Source: Bubalus kerabau (taxonomy: Eukaryota; Chordata; Mammalia; Artiodactyla; Bovidae). Taken from it: DNA of 64,000 nucleotides. This document shows, piece by piece, positions 1 to 11,747 of this stretch (positions are counted from its first letter, which is position 1; the number at the start of each line of letters is the position of its first letter). Location of the stretch: contig NC_073646.1 of NCBI RefSeq assembly GCF_029407905.1, positions 17,254,001 through 17,318,000 of the forward strand. The letters are read 5' to 3'. The position numbers and the translations under genes are program-made. A model generated the notes under the pieces. That model did not search any database and was not told where the DNA came from. It saw only the letters and a program-made list of their open reading frames with translations.

Positions 1-87
1 ATGCCAAATAAACACATAAAAAGATAATCATTAGTTATTTGAAAAATACAAATTAGAACCACCTTGAGAAACCACTGCACACCTATT
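1..87 (+). repeat. Old L1 (L1M-type) fragment, part 1 of 4
   Basis: The sequence resembles the decayed end of L1 ORF2, where the element reads about AAAACCACAATGAGATACCACTT followed by CACACCTATTAGAATGGC. It stops at TGCACACCTATT (76-87), which is duplicated at 2414-2425 on the far side of a BovB. The same element resumes at 2426, 6143 and 8247, so this is the outer layer of a nest. It has no coding capacity. Confidence 0.75.
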
Positions 88-2413
88 CAGTTCAGTTCAG
101 TCACTCAGTCGTGTCTGACTCTTTGCAACCCCATGAATCACAGCACTCCAGGCATCCCTGTCCATCACCAACCCCCAGAGCTCACTCAAACTCATGTCCA
201 TTGAGTCAGTGATGCAATCTGGCCATCTCATCCTCTGTCGTCCCCTTATCCTCCTGCTCCCAATCCCTCCCAGCATCAGGGTCTTTTCCAATGAGTCAAC
301 TCTTCGCATGAGGTGGCCAAAGTATTGGAGTTTCAGCCTTAGCATCAGTCCTTCCAATGAACACCCAGGACTGATCTCCTTTAGGATGGACTGGTTGGAT
401 CTCCTTGCAGTCCAAGGGACTCTCAAGCGTCTTCTCCAACACCACAGTTCAAAAGCATCAGTTCTTCGGCGCTCAGCTTTCTTCACAGTCCAACTCTCAC
501 ATCCATATATGACCACTGAGAAAACCATAGCCTTGACTAGACGGACCTTTGTTGGCAAATAATGTCTCTGCTTTTCAATATGCTATCTAGGTTGGTCATA
601 ACTTTCCTTCTAAGGAGTAAGCGTCTTTTAATTTCATGGCTGCAGTCACCATCTGCAGTGATTTTGGAGCCCAGAAAAGTAAAGTCTGACACTGTTTCCA
701 CTATTTCCCCATCTATTTTCCATGAAGTGATGGGACCAGATGCCATGATCTTCATTTTCTGAATGTTGAGTTTTAAGCCAACTTTTTTACTCTCCTCTTT
801 CACTTTCATCAAGAGGCTTTTTAGTTCCTCTTCACTTTCTGCCATAAGGGTGGTGTCATCTGCATATCTGAGGTTACTGATATTTCTCCCAGCAATCTTG
901 ATTCCAGCTTGTGCTTCTTCCAGCCCAGCGTTTCTCATGATGTACTCTGCATAGAAGTTAAATAAACAGGGTGACAATATACAGCCTTGATGAACTCCTT
1001 TTCCTATTTGGAACCAGTCTGTTGTTCCATGTCCAGTTCTAACTGTTGCTTCCTGACCTGCATATAGGTTTCTCAAGAGGCAGATCAGGTGGTCTGGTAT
1101 TCCCATCTCTTTCAGAATTTTCCACAGTTGATTGTGATCCACATAGTTAAAGGCTTTGGCATAGTCAATAAAGCAGAAATAGATGTTTTTCTGGAACTCT
1201 CTTGCTTTTTCCATGATCCAGCAGATGTTGGCAATTTGATCTCTGGTTCCTCTGCCTTTTCTAAAACCGGCTTGAATATCTGGAAGTTCACAGTTCACAT
1301 ATTGCTGAAGCCTGGCTTGGAGAATTTTGAGCATTACTTTACTAGTGTGTGAGATGAGTGCAATTGTGCAGTAGTTTGAGCATTCTTTGGCATTGCCTTT
1401 CTTTGGGATTGGAATGGAAACTGACTTTTCCAGTCCTGTGGCCACTGCTGAGTTTTCCAAATTTGCTGGCATATTGAGTGCAGCACTTTCACAGCATCAT
1501 CTTTCAGGATTTGAAATAGCTCAACTGGAATTCCATCACCTCCACTAGCTTTGTTCGTAGTGATGCTTTCTAAGGCCCACTTGACTTCACATTCCAGGAT
1601 GTCTGGCTCTATATGAGTGATCACACCATCGTGATTATCTGGGTCAGGAAGATCTTTTTTTGTACCATTCTTCTGTGTATTCTTGCCACCTCTTCTTAAT
1701 TTCTTCTGCTTCTGTTAGGTCCATACCATTTCTGTCCTTTATCGAGCCCATCTTTGCATGAAATGTTCCCTTGGTATCTCTAATTTTCTTGAAGAGATCT
1801 CTAGTCTTTCCCATTCTGCTGTTTTCCTCTATTTCTTTGCACTGATCGCTGAGGAAGGCTTTCTTATCTCTTCTTGCTATTCTTTGGAACTCTGCATTCA
1901 GATGCTTATATCTTTCTTTTCCTCCTTTCCTTTTCACTTCTCTTCTTTACACAGCTATTTGTAAGGCCTCCCCAGACAGCTATTTTACTTTTTTGCATGT
2001 CTTTTCCATAGGGATGGACTTGATCCCTGTCTCCTGAATAATGTCACGAATGTCAAGGAGCAGCAGCTGCATGGGTGCAGGAGGGCCAAGAGTAGCTACT
2101 CCACGTTCAGGGTCAGGAGGGGCGGCCTTGAGGAGATACCCCTTGTCCAAGTTAAGGAGCAGCGGCTGTGCTTTGCTGAAGCAGCCACATCCAAGGTAAG
2201 AGAAACCCAAGTAAGAAACACTGAAACTATAATCACAGAAAACTAGCCAGTCTGATCACACAGACCACAGCCTTGTCTAATGCAATAAAACTAAGCCATG
2301 CCATGTGAGGCCACCCAAGACGGAGAGGTCTGACAGAATGTGGTCCACTGGAGAAGGGAATGGCAAACCACTTCAGTATTCTTGCCTTGAGAACCCCATG
2401 AACAGTATGAAAA
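88..2413 (-). mobile_element. BovB LINE (RTE clade), internally deleted, with both ends
   Basis: On the minus strand the element starts at 2413 with the BovB 5' leader (TTTTCATACTGTTCATGGGG) and ends at 88 with the (ACTGAA)n-type tail. A perfect 12-bp target-site duplication, TGCACACCTATT, lies at 76-87 and 2414-2425. The reverse-transcriptase domain is broken but clear. The 5' leader joins the sequence just before the RT domain at about 2050-2060, so most or all of the endonuclease domain is missing. Full BovB is about 3.2 kb; this copy is 2.3 kb. Confidence 0.92.
97..1937 (-). pseudogene. BovB reverse transcriptase pseudogene (copy 1)
   Basis: Several open pieces together cover the BovB polyprotein downstream of the endonuclease: 1644-1937 (linker rich in K/E), 1334-1624, 537-1472 (311 codons, RT palm with LRYADDTTLMAE) and 97-558 (C-terminal region with VIYGCESWT). 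They sit in different frames, so frameshifts separate them and no functional protein can be made. The encoded enzyme would copy BovB RNA at a nicked target. The YADD motif is the RT active-site signature. The upstream endonuclease is absent because of the internal deletion in this copy. Confidence 0.85.
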
Positions 2414-2425
2414 TGCACACCTATT

Positions 2426-2776
2426 AGAATGGCTAAAATTGATGATAGCAAGTATTGGTAAGCATAGGGGCACTTGGGACTCTCATCCACCGGTGATGTG
2501 AATGCAAAATGGTACAGCCATTTTGAAAAACAACTTGGCAGTTTCTTACAGAATTAAATGTAGATTTACTATATGACCCACTGACTCTAATACTAGGTAC
2601 TAAATTTATTTTTAACCACAAAATGAAAACTTATTTTCAAAAAAAAAGCCTATGCATGAATGTAACTTGATTTAAAGTTTCAAAAAATGGTAATAAGACA
2701 AATTTCCTTAAACCAGTTAATGGATTTAAAAAAATGTGTACACCTATAAGATCAGCTACTACTCAGTAATTTTAAA
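2426..2776 (+). repeat. Old L1 (L1M-type) fragment, part 2 of 4
   Basis: This continues the element from position 87: AGAATGGCTAAAAT, then degenerate L1 ORF2 3' and 3' UTR sequence. It ends at AACATGATCTAAT (2777-2789), the target-site duplication of the L1 that follows. Confidence 0.75.
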
Positions 2777-2789
2777 AACATGATCTAAT

Positions 2790-5700
2790 GAAAACACAAC
2801 AACCCAAAACCTGTGGGACATGGTAAAAGCAGTCTTAAGGGGAAAGTTCATAGCAATACAGGCACACCTCAAGAAACAAGAAAAAAGTCAAATAAATAAC
2901 CTAACCCTACACCTAAAGCAACTAGAAAAGGAAGAAATGAAGAACCCCAGGGTTAGTAGAAGGAAAGAAATCTTAAAAATTAGAGCAGAAATAAATGCAA
3001 AAGAAACAAAAGAGACCATAGCAAAAATCAACAAAACCAAAAGCTGGTTCTTTGAAAGGATAAATAAAATTGACAAACCATTAGCCAGACTCATCAAGAA
3101 ACAAAGGGAGAAAAATCAAATCAATAAAATTAGAAATGAAAATGGAGAGATCACAACAGACAACACAGAAATACAAAGGATCATAAGAGACTACTATCAA
3201 CAATTATATGCCAATAAAATGGACAATGTGGAAGGAATGGACAAATTCTTAGAAAAGTACAACTTTCCAAAACTCGACCAGGAAGAAATAGAAAATCTTA
3301 ACAGACCCATCACAAGCACGGAAATTGAAACTGTAATCAAAAATCTTCCAGCAAACAAAAGCCCAGGTCCAGACGGCTTCACAGGTGAATTCTACCAAAA
3401 ATTTAGAGAAGAGCTAACACCTATCCTGCTCAAACTCTTCCAGAAAATTGCAGAGGGAGGTAAACTTCCAAACTCATTCTATGAGGCCACCATCACCCTA
3501 ATACCAAAACCTGACAAAGATCCCACAAAAAAAGAAAACTACAGGCCAATATCACTGATGAACATAGATGCAAAAATCCTTAACAAAATTCTAGCAATCA
3601 GAATCCAACAACACATTAAAAAGATCATACACCATGACCAAGTGGGCTTTATCCCAGGGATGCAAGGATTCTTCAATATCCGCAAATCAATCAATGTAAT
3701 ACACCACATTAACAAATTGAAAAATAAAAACCATATGATTATCTCAATAGATGCAGAGAAAGCCTTTGACAAAATTCAACATCCATTTATGATAAAAACT
3801 CTCCAGAAAGCAGGAATAGAAGGAACATACCTCAACATAATAAAAGCTATATATGACAAACCCACAGCAAACATTATCCTCAATGGTGAAAAATTGAAAG
3901 CATTTCCTCTTAAGTCAGGAACAAGACAAGGGTGCCCACTTTCACCATTACTATTCAACATAGTTTTGAAAGTTCTGGCCACAGCAATCAGAGCAGAAAA
4001 AGAAATAAAAGGAATCCAAATAGGAAAAGAAGAAGTAAAACTCTCACTATTTGCAGATGACATGATCCTCTACATAGCAAACCCTAAAGACTCCACCAGA
4101 AAATTACTAGAACTAATCGATGACTATAGTAAAGTTGCAGGATATAAAATCAACACCCAGAAATCCCTTGCATTCCTATACACTAATAATGAGAAAACAG
4201 AAAGAGAAATTAAGGAAACAATTCCATTCACCATTGCAACGGAAAGAATAAAATACTTAGGAATATATCTACCTAAAGAAACTAAAGACCTATATATAGA
4301 AAACTATAAAACACTGGTGAAAGAAATCAAAGAGGACACTAATAGATGGAGAAATATACCATATTCATGGATTGGAAGAATCAATATAGTGAAAATGAGT
4401 ATACTACCCAAAGCAATTTATAGATTCAATGCAATCCCTATCAAGCTACCAACAGTATTCTTCACAGAGCTAGAACAAATAATTTCACAATTTGTATGGA
4501 AATACAAAAAACCTCGAATAGCCAAAGCGATCTTGAGAAAGAAGAATGGAACTGGAGGAATCAACCTGCCTGACTTCAGGCTTTACTACAAAGCCACAGT
4601 TATCAAGACAGTATGGTACTGGCACAAAGACAGAAATATAGATCAATGGAACAAAATAGAAAGCCCAGAGATAAATCCACGCACATATGGACACCTTATC
4701 TTTGACAAAGGAGGCAAGAATATGCAATGGATTAAAGACAATCTCTTTAACAAGTGGTGCTGGGAAATCTGGTCAACCACTTGTAAAAGAATGAAACTAG
4801 ATCACTTTCTAACACCATACACAAAAATAAACTCAAAATGGATTAAAGATCTAAACGTAAGACCAGAAACTATAAAACTCCTAGAGGAGAACATAGGCAA
4901 AACACTCTCCGACATACATCACAGCAGGATCCTCTATGACCCACCTCCCAGAATATTGGAAATAAAAGCAAAAATAAACAAATGGGACCTAATTAACCTT
5001 AAAAGCTTCTGCACATCAAAGGAAACTATTAGCAAGGTGAAAAGACAGCCTTCAGAATGGGAGAAAATAATAGCAAATGAAGCAACTGACAAACAACTAA
5101 TCTCGAGAATATACAAGCAACTCCTACAGCTCAACTCCAGAAAAATAAATGACCCAATCAAAAAATGGGCCAAAGAACTAAATAGACATTTCTCCAAAGA
5201 AGACATACAGATGGATAACAAACACATGAAAAGATGCTCAACATCACTCATTATCAGAGAAATGCAAATCAAAACCACAATGAGGTACCATTTCACGCCA
5301 GTCAGAATGGCTGCGATCCAAAAGTCTACAAGTAATAAATGCTGGAGAGGGTGTGGAGAAAAGGGAACCCTCTTACACTGTTGGTGGGAATGCAAACTAG
5401 TACAGCCACTATGGAGAACAGTGTGGAGATTCCTTAAAAAACTGGAAATAGAACTGCCTTATGATCCAGCAATCCCACTGCTGGGCATACACACTGAGGA
5501 AACCAGAAGGGAAAGAGACACGTGTACCCCAATGTTCATCGCAGCACTGTTTATAATAGCCAGGACATGGAAGCAACCTAGATGTCCATCAGCAGATGAA
5601 TGGATAAGAAAGCTGTGGTACATATACACAATGGAGTATTATTCAGCCATTAAAAAGAATACATTTGAATCAGTTCTAATGAGGTGGATGAAACTGGAGC

Positions 5701-6129
5701 CTATTATACAGAGTGAAGTAAGCCAGAAAGAAAAACACCAATACAGTATACTAATGCATATATATGGAATTTAGAAAGATGGTAACAATAACCCTGTGTA
5801 CGAGATAGCAAAAGAGACACTGATGTATAGAACAGTCTTATGGACTCTGTGGGAGAGGGAGAGGGTGGGAAGATTTGGGGGAATGGCATTGAAACATGTA
5901 AAATATCATGTATGAAACGAGTTGCCAGTCCAGGTTCGATGCACGATACTGGATGCTTGGGGCTAGTGCACTGCGATGACCCAGAGGGATGGTATAGGGA
6001 GGGAGGAGCGAGGAGGGATCAGGATGGGGAACACATGTATACCTGTGGCGGATTCATTTTGATATTTGGCAAAACTAATACAATTATGTAAAGTTTAAAA
6101 ATAAAATAAAATTAAATTAAAAAAAAAAG
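2790..6129 (+). mobile_element. Young ruminant L1 (L1_BT type), 5'-truncated
   Basis: A 3.34-kb L1 insertion is flanked by the 13-bp duplication AACATGATCTAAT (2777-2789 and 6130-6142). It begins inside ORF2 just after the endonuclease region, runs through the 3' UTR (about 5775-6090) and ends in an A-rich tail. The very long open frame and exact duplication indicate a recent event relative to the surrounding old L1, which it interrupts. Lacking the 5' UTR, ORF1 and the endonuclease, it cannot move on its own. Confidence 0.95.
2820..5774 (+). CDS. L1 ORF2p, partial: reverse transcriptase and C-terminal Cys domain, 984 codons open
   Basis: L1 ORF2p nicks target DNA and reverse-transcribes L1 RNA in place. 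The N-terminal endonuclease is missing here because the copy is 5'-truncated. The ATG at 2820 is an internal methionine, not the native start. In order: linker (residues 1-150), RT from about 170 with NKSPGPDG and NYRPISLMN, the first catalytic aspartate in SIDAEKAFDK (D311), the FADD box at 411-414, then a thumb/C-terminal region and the zinc-knuckle-like C841-x3-C845-x7-H853-x4-C858. There are no internal stops or frameshifts. Intact ORF2 in mammals is about 1,275 residues, so roughly the first 290 are missing. Transcription would need an outside promoter. Confidence 0.9.
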   Translation: MVKAVLRGKFIAIQAHLKKQEKSQINNLTLHLKQLEKEEMKNPRVSRRKEILKIRAEINAKETKETIAKINKTKSWFFERINKIDKPLARLIKKQREKNQINKIRNENGEITTDNTEIQRIIRDYYQQLYANKMDNVEGMDKFLEKYNFPKLDQEEIENLNRPITSTEIETVIKNLPANKSPGPDGFTGEFYQKFREELTPILLKLFQKIAEGGKLPNSFYEATITLIPKPDKDPTKKENYRPISLMNIDAKILNKILAIRIQQHIKKIIHHDQVGFIPGMQGFFNIRKSINVIHHINKLKNKNHMIISIDAEKAFDKIQHPFMIKTLQKAGIEGTYLNIIKAIYDKPTANIILNGEKLKAFPLKSGTRQGCPLSPLLFNIVLKVLATAIRAEKEIKGIQIGKEEVKLSLFADDMILYIANPKDSTRKLLELIDDYSKVAGYKINTQKSLAFLYTNNEKTEREIKETIPFTIATERIKYLGIYLPKETKDLYIENYKTLVKEIKEDTNRWRNIPYSWIGRINIVKMSILPKAIYRFNAIPIKLPTVFFTELEQIISQFVWKYKKPRIAKAILRKKNGTGGINLPDFRLYYKATVIKTVWYWHKDRNIDQWNKIESPEINPRTYGHLIFDKGGKNMQWIKDNLFNKWCWEIWSTTCKRMKLDHFLTPYTKINSKWIKDLNVRPETIKLLEENIGKTLSDIHHSRILYDPPPRILEIKAKINKWDLINLKSFCTSKETISKVKRQPSEWEKIIANEATDKQLISRIYKQLLQLNSRKINDPIKKWAKELNRHFSKEDIQMDNKHMKRCSTSLIIREMQIKTTMRYHFTPVRMAAIQKSTSNKCWRGCGEKGTLLHCWWECKLVQPLWRTVWRFLKKLEIELPYDPAIPLLGIHTEETRRERDTCTPMFIAALFIIARTWKQPRCPSADEWIRKLWYIYTMEYYSAIKKNTFESVLMRWMKLEPIIQSEVSQKEKHQYSILMHIYGI

Positions 6130-6142
6130 AACATGATCTAAT

Positions 6143-6231
6143 ACATTCATTATGCTGAGTGAAACAAACTAGGCTCAAAAGGCAACATGCTGTATAATTC
6201 CATTTTTAAAATATACTGAAAAAGGCAAGAC
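6143..6231 (+). repeat. Old L1 fragment, part 3 of 4
   Basis: This short stretch contains the typical L1 3' region ATGCTGAGTGAAACAAACTA and continues the element interrupted at 2789. It ends where a forward BovB begins. Confidence 0.65.
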
Positions 6232-6235
6232 CAGA

Positions 6236-8212
6236 ATGCAAATGACTAGACATCTCTTCAAGAAAGTTGGAGATATCAAGGGAACATTTCACACGAGGAT
6301 AGACACAGTAAAGGCCAGAAATGTTAAGGACCTAACAGAAGCAGAAGAAATTAAGAAGAGGTGGCAAGAATACACAGAAGACCTATACAAAAAAGTATAT
6401 GACTGGAATTATTTTGCTTAAAAAAATGACCAGAAAACCAAGATGGTGTGGTCACTCACCTAGAGCCAGACATCCTGGAGTGTGAAGTCAAGTAGGCCTT
6501 AGGAAGCATTACTAGGAACAAAGCTAATGAGGGTGATGGAATTCCAGCTGAGCTATTTCAAATCCTAAAAGATGGTGCTGTGAAAGTGCTGGACTCAGTA
6601 TGCCAGCAAATTCAGAAAAACTCAGAAGTTGTCACAGGCCTGGAAAAGATCAGTTTTCATTCCAATCCCAAAGAAGGGCAATGCCAAAGAATGTTCAAAC
6701 TACTCATTTGAATTGTGCTCATTTCACATGCTAGCAAGGTAATGCTCAGCATCCTTCAACCTTGGCAGTACATGAACCAAGAACTTCCAGATGTAAAAGC
6801 TGGGTTTAGAAAAGGCAGAGAAACCAAAAATCAAATTGCCAGCATTCTTTGGATCATAGAGAAAGCAAGAGAATTCCAGAAATATATCTACTTTTGCTTT
6901 GTGGACTACTTTTTTAAGACTTTGACTGTGTGGATCACAACAAAGTGTGGAAAATTCCTTAAAAGATGGGAATACCAGATCATCTTACCTGCCTCCTGTG
7001 AAACCTGTATGCAAATCAAGAAGCAACGGTTAGAACTGAACATAACAACTGCGGGTGCATGTGTATTAAGTTGCTTCAGTCATGTTCGAGTCTGTGACCC
7101 TATGGACTGTAGCCAGCCAAGCTCCTTTGTCCATGGGATTCTCTAGGCAAGAATACTGAAGTGGGTTGCCATGCCCTTCTCCAGGGGATCTTCCCAACCC
7201 AGGGATCGAATCTGCATCTCTTTATGTCTCCTCCATTGGCAGGTGGATTCTTTACCACTAGAGCCACCTGGGAATCCCATGGAACAACTGACTGGTTCAA
7301 AATTGGGAAAAGAGCACGTTAAGGCTGTATATTGTCACCATGCTTAATTAACTTCTATGCAGTGTGAACAGTGTGATTTTACATCATGTGAAATGCCAGG
7401 CTGGATGGATCACAAGCTGAAATCAAGATTGCCAGGAGAAATATCAACAACCTCAGATATACAGATGATACTACCCTAATGGAAGAGAGTAAAGAGGAAC
7501 TAAAGAGCTTCTTGATGAGAATGAAATAGGAGAGTAAAAAAGCTGGCTTAAAACCCAACATTCCAAAACCTAAGATCATAGCATCCAGTCCCATGACCTC
7601 ATGGAAAATAGAAGGGGGAAAAGTCGAAGCAGTGACAGATTTTTATTTTCTTGGGCTCCAAAATTACTATGGTTAGTGACTCTAGCCATGAAATGAAAAG
7701 ACACTTGCTCCTTGGAAGGAAGCTATGACAAACCTAGGCAGCATATTAAACAGTAGAGACATCATTTTGCCAACAAAGGTCTATATAGTCAAAGCTATGG
7801 TTTTTCCGGTAGTCATATATGGATGTGAGAGTTGAACCATAAAGAAGTCTGAGCACCAAAGAATTGATGCTTTCGAATTTTGGTGCTGAAGGAGACTCTG
7901 GGGAGTCCCTTGGACAGCAAGGAGATCAAACAAGTCAATCCTAAAGGGAATCAGTCCTTAATATTCAGTGGAAGGACTGATATTGAAGCTCAAGCTCCAA
8001 TATTTTGGCCAGCTGATGTGAAGAGCCAACTCACTGGAAAAGACCCTGATGCTGGGAAAGATGAGGGCAGGAGAAGGGGGTGGCAGAGGATGAGATGGTT
8101 GAATGACATCACTGACTCAATGGACATGAGTTTGAGCAAATTTCAAGAGATAAAGAAGGATAGGGAAGCCTGGTGTGCTGCAGTCCAAGGGGTAGCAAAG
8201 AGTCAGGCATGA
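6236..8212 (+). pseudogene. BovB reverse transcriptase pseudogene (copy 2)
   Basis: Scattered open pieces at 6236-6421, 6715-7146 and 7880-8212 match the BovB linker, early RT and C-terminal region (the last includes RTDIEAQAPIFWPADVK and WQRMRWLNDITDSMDMSL). The palm region around 7440-7600 is readable but has stops. The SINE inserted at 7052 removes any continuity. Confidence 0.75.
7052..7278 (-). mobile_element. Bov-tA SINE inside BovB copy 2
   Basis: On the minus strand this is a tRNA-like head followed by a Bov-A body; on the plus strand it reads body first (ACTGAAGTGGGTTGCCATGC) and ends with GAGCCACCTGGGAATCCC. Near-matching duplications flank it: CATAACAACTG before and CATGGAACAACTG after. 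Confidence 0.88.
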
Positions 8213-8246
8213 CTTAGTGACTGAGCAACAATAACAAGAACAACTA

Positions 8247-8470
8247 AAAGGATATTAGTGGTTGCTAGGGGCTGAGAGTAGCAGAAAACTTTGACTACAA
8301 AGAGATAAAAGGGCTTTTTTTCAAGAGGGGAATGAAATGTTCTACATGTTCTGATTGTGGTGATGGTTACATAACTGGATATGTTTGTCAAAACCCACTG
8401 AACTGTACACTAAAAGGGTGGATTTTGCCACACATAATTATACCTCAGTAAGCCTAATCCAAAAAAATAA
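8247..8470 (+). repeat. Old L1 3' end, part 4 of 4
   Basis: GGATATTAGTGGTTGCTAGG, a GTGATGGTTACATAACTGG segment, and ACTGAACTGTACACTAAAAG followed by a degenerate CTCAGTAAG/A-rich end are the standard 3' UTR of old mammalian L1s. This closes the outer element that began before position 1. Confidence 0.8.
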
Positions 8471-8811
8471 GAACTATAAACAAAGAAATAAAATATATAC
8501 TTTAAGCCCTGAACTGAGATTTACTCTTGTACATTCTCTTTTCTTACACCACCTGTGTTAGAGTTTCTCTTGCTTGCCATAAAGAGTCCTAACTCTTACA
8601 TGGTCCCTGTCTTACCCAGCACTTAGATTTAATGAGGCTGAATAGTCCACCTTCAGTTCAAATTTCCCAGAAAGAAAACAGAATTTTGAGTTTGAGATGG
8701 AAAATGTGCATCAACAGTCATCAACAATCACCCCTCCTTCAGAGTAAGTATGGCCTAAGAGATCCTAATATGTCACTCATTATAGGTTGACATCACTGCT
8801 ACTCCATCCCT
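8471..8811. other. Unassigned sequence
   Basis: I see no open frame of note, RNA gene or recognisable repeat here. It looks like ordinary unique noncoding DNA. Confidence 0.5.
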
Positions 8812-9353
8812 GTAGCAAGCAGACTCTGAGATGACTTCCAATCATCCCCACCTCCTGGTACTCATGCCCTTGGGGAAATCCCTCCATTTTGGCACAGGCA
8901 AGACCTGTGACTTACTTCTAATCAACAGAAAATTGCAAAGGTCACTTCCATAATTAGATTACATGAAATTGTGAGTTCTATCTTGCTAGGAGACTCTACT
9001 GTCTTCCTGGTGTATGTGCTTTGATGAAGCAAGTTGCCATACTGGAGGTGTCTGACAGCAAGGCACTGAGTGCCAGCAGTCAGCTAAGAACTAAAGCCCT
9101 TCGTCCAATGACCCTTAAAGAAATGAGTTCTGCCAACAACCATCAGACCTTAGAAGTGAGTCTTTTCCCAGCTGAATCTTCAGATGAAACCCCAGCCTGG
9201 CTAACAGCTTGGTTGAGAGATCCTAAAGCAGGGAAGGCAACTAAGCCATACCTGGATTTCTGATCATGGAAGCTGTGAGATGATAAGTGTGTCTTGCTCA
9301 AAGCTGTTAATTTTTGGATGTGATTATCATGGAACAATAGATAATTAATACAC
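8812..9353 (+). repeat. MaLR-type LTR (ERVL-MaLR, MLT1/MST-like)
   Basis: The sequence runs from AGCAAGCAGACTCTGAGATG and TCCTGGTACTCATGCCCTTG to GAAGCTGTGAGATGATAAGT and ATAGATAATTAATACA, the usual start and end of mammalian MaLR LTRs. A short open frame at 9021-9263 is coincidental. No internal MaLR sequence adjoins it, so it is probably a solo LTR. Confidence 0.75.
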
Positions 9354-9574
9354 TGCCCCCTCATAAACTATTTCAAAAGATGCAGGAATTATGCAATTCA
9401 TAGAAAAAAGATTTCCTCATATTTTCTTAAATGCATGCTTACTTGAAAAGATTAAACCTCACTCTGCTAACATGCCTGTAGCCTCTTCTGTGGACTGATT
9501 TTATTTCCTAATAAAGCAAGCCAATCTTTGGGAACTAAGTGAAGAGTTCTCATGCAATAGATTAAAGTTACTTC
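9354..9574. other. Unassigned sequence
   Basis: This spacer between the MaLR LTR and the next old L1 has no recognisable feature. Confidence 0.5.
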
Positions 9575-11747
9575 ATGGGCCCTGCAGGCAGATCCTAGGT
9601 CCTGGTTCTGCCTGCCAGTGGGCCAGCAATAGCCCCAGAACTTGGACAGACATCAGCTCTGGAATCTCCTAGACCCCCACCTCCATTCACCAAAGAAAGA
9701 GTGCCAGCCCTGGGGCCCCCAGAGTTCCACAACCAGCTGCCTCATGACTCAGCCTTGCCAAACAGAAGCCATAAGCCTCTGCACAAGGCATGGCCTGGCA
9801 TCCAACTGGACTTAGAGCCAGCCATGCCTACCAGACTACCCATAATAGTCAGCCCACCACAACAGGACCCACATAGTCCACAAAGAAGACACCCCTGGCG
9901 CATATAGCTCTGGTAACCCGAGTGGAATGTGCTGCTGGGACACAGAATGTCTCCTACAAAAGGCCACTTCTCCAAGGTCAGGAAACATAAACAACCTACC
10001 AAATACACAGAAATAAAAACAGGAAGATAAATAAAATGATACAACAGAGGGCTATGTCCCAAAGAAAAGAACAAGAGAAAAAAAAAAAAAACAGAACAAT
10101 AACTAAGTAAAATGGAGATAGTCAATCAACCCAATAAAGAGTTGAAGGTAATGATTGTAAAAATGATCAAAGAATTCAAGAGAAAAAAAAAAAAGAATTC
10201 AGGAGAATGGACAGAAGTTAGAAGTTTTAAACAAAGAGTTCGAAAATATAAAGAACAACCAAACAGAGATAAAAAATACAATACCTGGAGTGAAAAAAAT
10301 ACATTTAGCCTGAAGGAACCAACAGACTAAATGATACAGAGGGATAGATCAGCAAGCTGGAAGACAGAGAGGTGGAAATCACCAACAAGTAACAGGGAAA
10401 AAAGAATGAAAAGAAATGAGTGCAACTAAAGAGACTTCTAGGACAACAAGCAAACTAATATTCACACAATAGGGGTCCCAGAAGGAGGAGAGAGAGATAA
10501 AGGGGGCTCAAACATATTTGAAGACATAATAGCCAAAAGCTTTCCTAACCTGGAAGGAAAAAAGACATGCAAGTTCAGGAAGCATGAAGAGTCTCAAATA
10601 GGATCAACTCAAAGAGGACCGCACCAAGACACATTGTAATTAAAATGGGAATAATTAAAGCTAAAGAGAGAAATTTTAAAGCAACAAGGGAAAAGCAACA
10701 AGTTACATACAAGGGATTCCCATAGGCCATTAGCTGACTTTGCAGCAGAAACTCTGGAGGTCAGAGGGAGTGGCACAATATATTTAGAATAACGATAGGG
10801 GGAAACCTTCAACCAAGAATATTCTGTCTGACAAGGTTCTCATTCAGATTTGATGGAGGCATCAAAACGTTTACAGACAGCAAAAGCTAAAAGAGTTTAG
10901 CACTAACAAACCAGCTTTAAAAGAAATGTTGACAGGACTTCTCTAAGTGAAAAACAAAGGGCCACAACTAGAAACATGAAAATTACAAAAGGAAAAAATC
11001 TCTTTGGTAAAGGCAGATATATAGTAAAAGTAGTAAATCAACCACATACAAAGCTAGTAGGAGGATTAAAGGATAAAAGTAGTAAAATCATGTATATCCA
11101 CAGCAAGCCATTAAGTGGTACATAAAACAAATGTAAAATATGATGCCAAAAACAGTAATCATAAGGGGAAGAGAATGAAAATGCAGGGTTGTTAAAATAT
11201 GTTTGAAATTAAGAGATCAGCAAATTGAAATAATCATACATAGAGAGACTGCTGCATATAAACCTTAGGGCAACCACAAACCAAAAATCTATAAAAGATA
11301 CATACACACAAAAGAATGGAATCCAAACATATTAATAACACTAGAGATAGTCATCAAATCACAAGTGAGGCAAACAAAAGATGAAGAAAGGAACAAAAAA
11401 TTAACTACAGAAGCAACCACAGAGATTAACAAAATGGCAATAAGTACATACATATCAATAACTACTTAAAATGTAAATGAACTAAATGTTCCAATCAAAA
11501 GACTTAGATAGGCTGAATGGATACAAAAACAAGACCTATAAATATGCTGCCTACAAGAGACACACTTCAGATCAAAAGACACACAGAGACTGACAGTGAC
11601 AGCATGGAAAACGTATTTCATGCAAATGTAAATCAAAAGAAACTGGAGTACCAATACTTATATCAGATAGAATAGGCTTTAAAGCAAAGACTATTATAAG
11701 GGACAAATTAGAATATTACATAGTGATCAAGGGATCAATTCAAGAAG

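Larger units (their letters stand above)
6232..8246 (+). mobile_element. BovB LINE, 5'-truncated, forward (copy 2)
   Basis: The sequence follows BovB from just upstream of the RT domain (GACTAGACATCTCTTCAAG) to its 3' end near the AACAATAACAAGAACAAC tail. A Bov-tA at 7052-7278 interrupts it. Many indels and stops show an older copy than the one at 88-2413. I could not find a convincing target-site duplication, so the ends are approximate. Confidence 0.85.

Noticed and set aside
97..562. Overlapping open frames on both strands at the window start
   Set aside because: The minus-strand frame is BovB C-terminal relic; the plus-strand frame is its shadow. The same shadow pattern recurs at 33,788-34,190 and 40,885-41,377.
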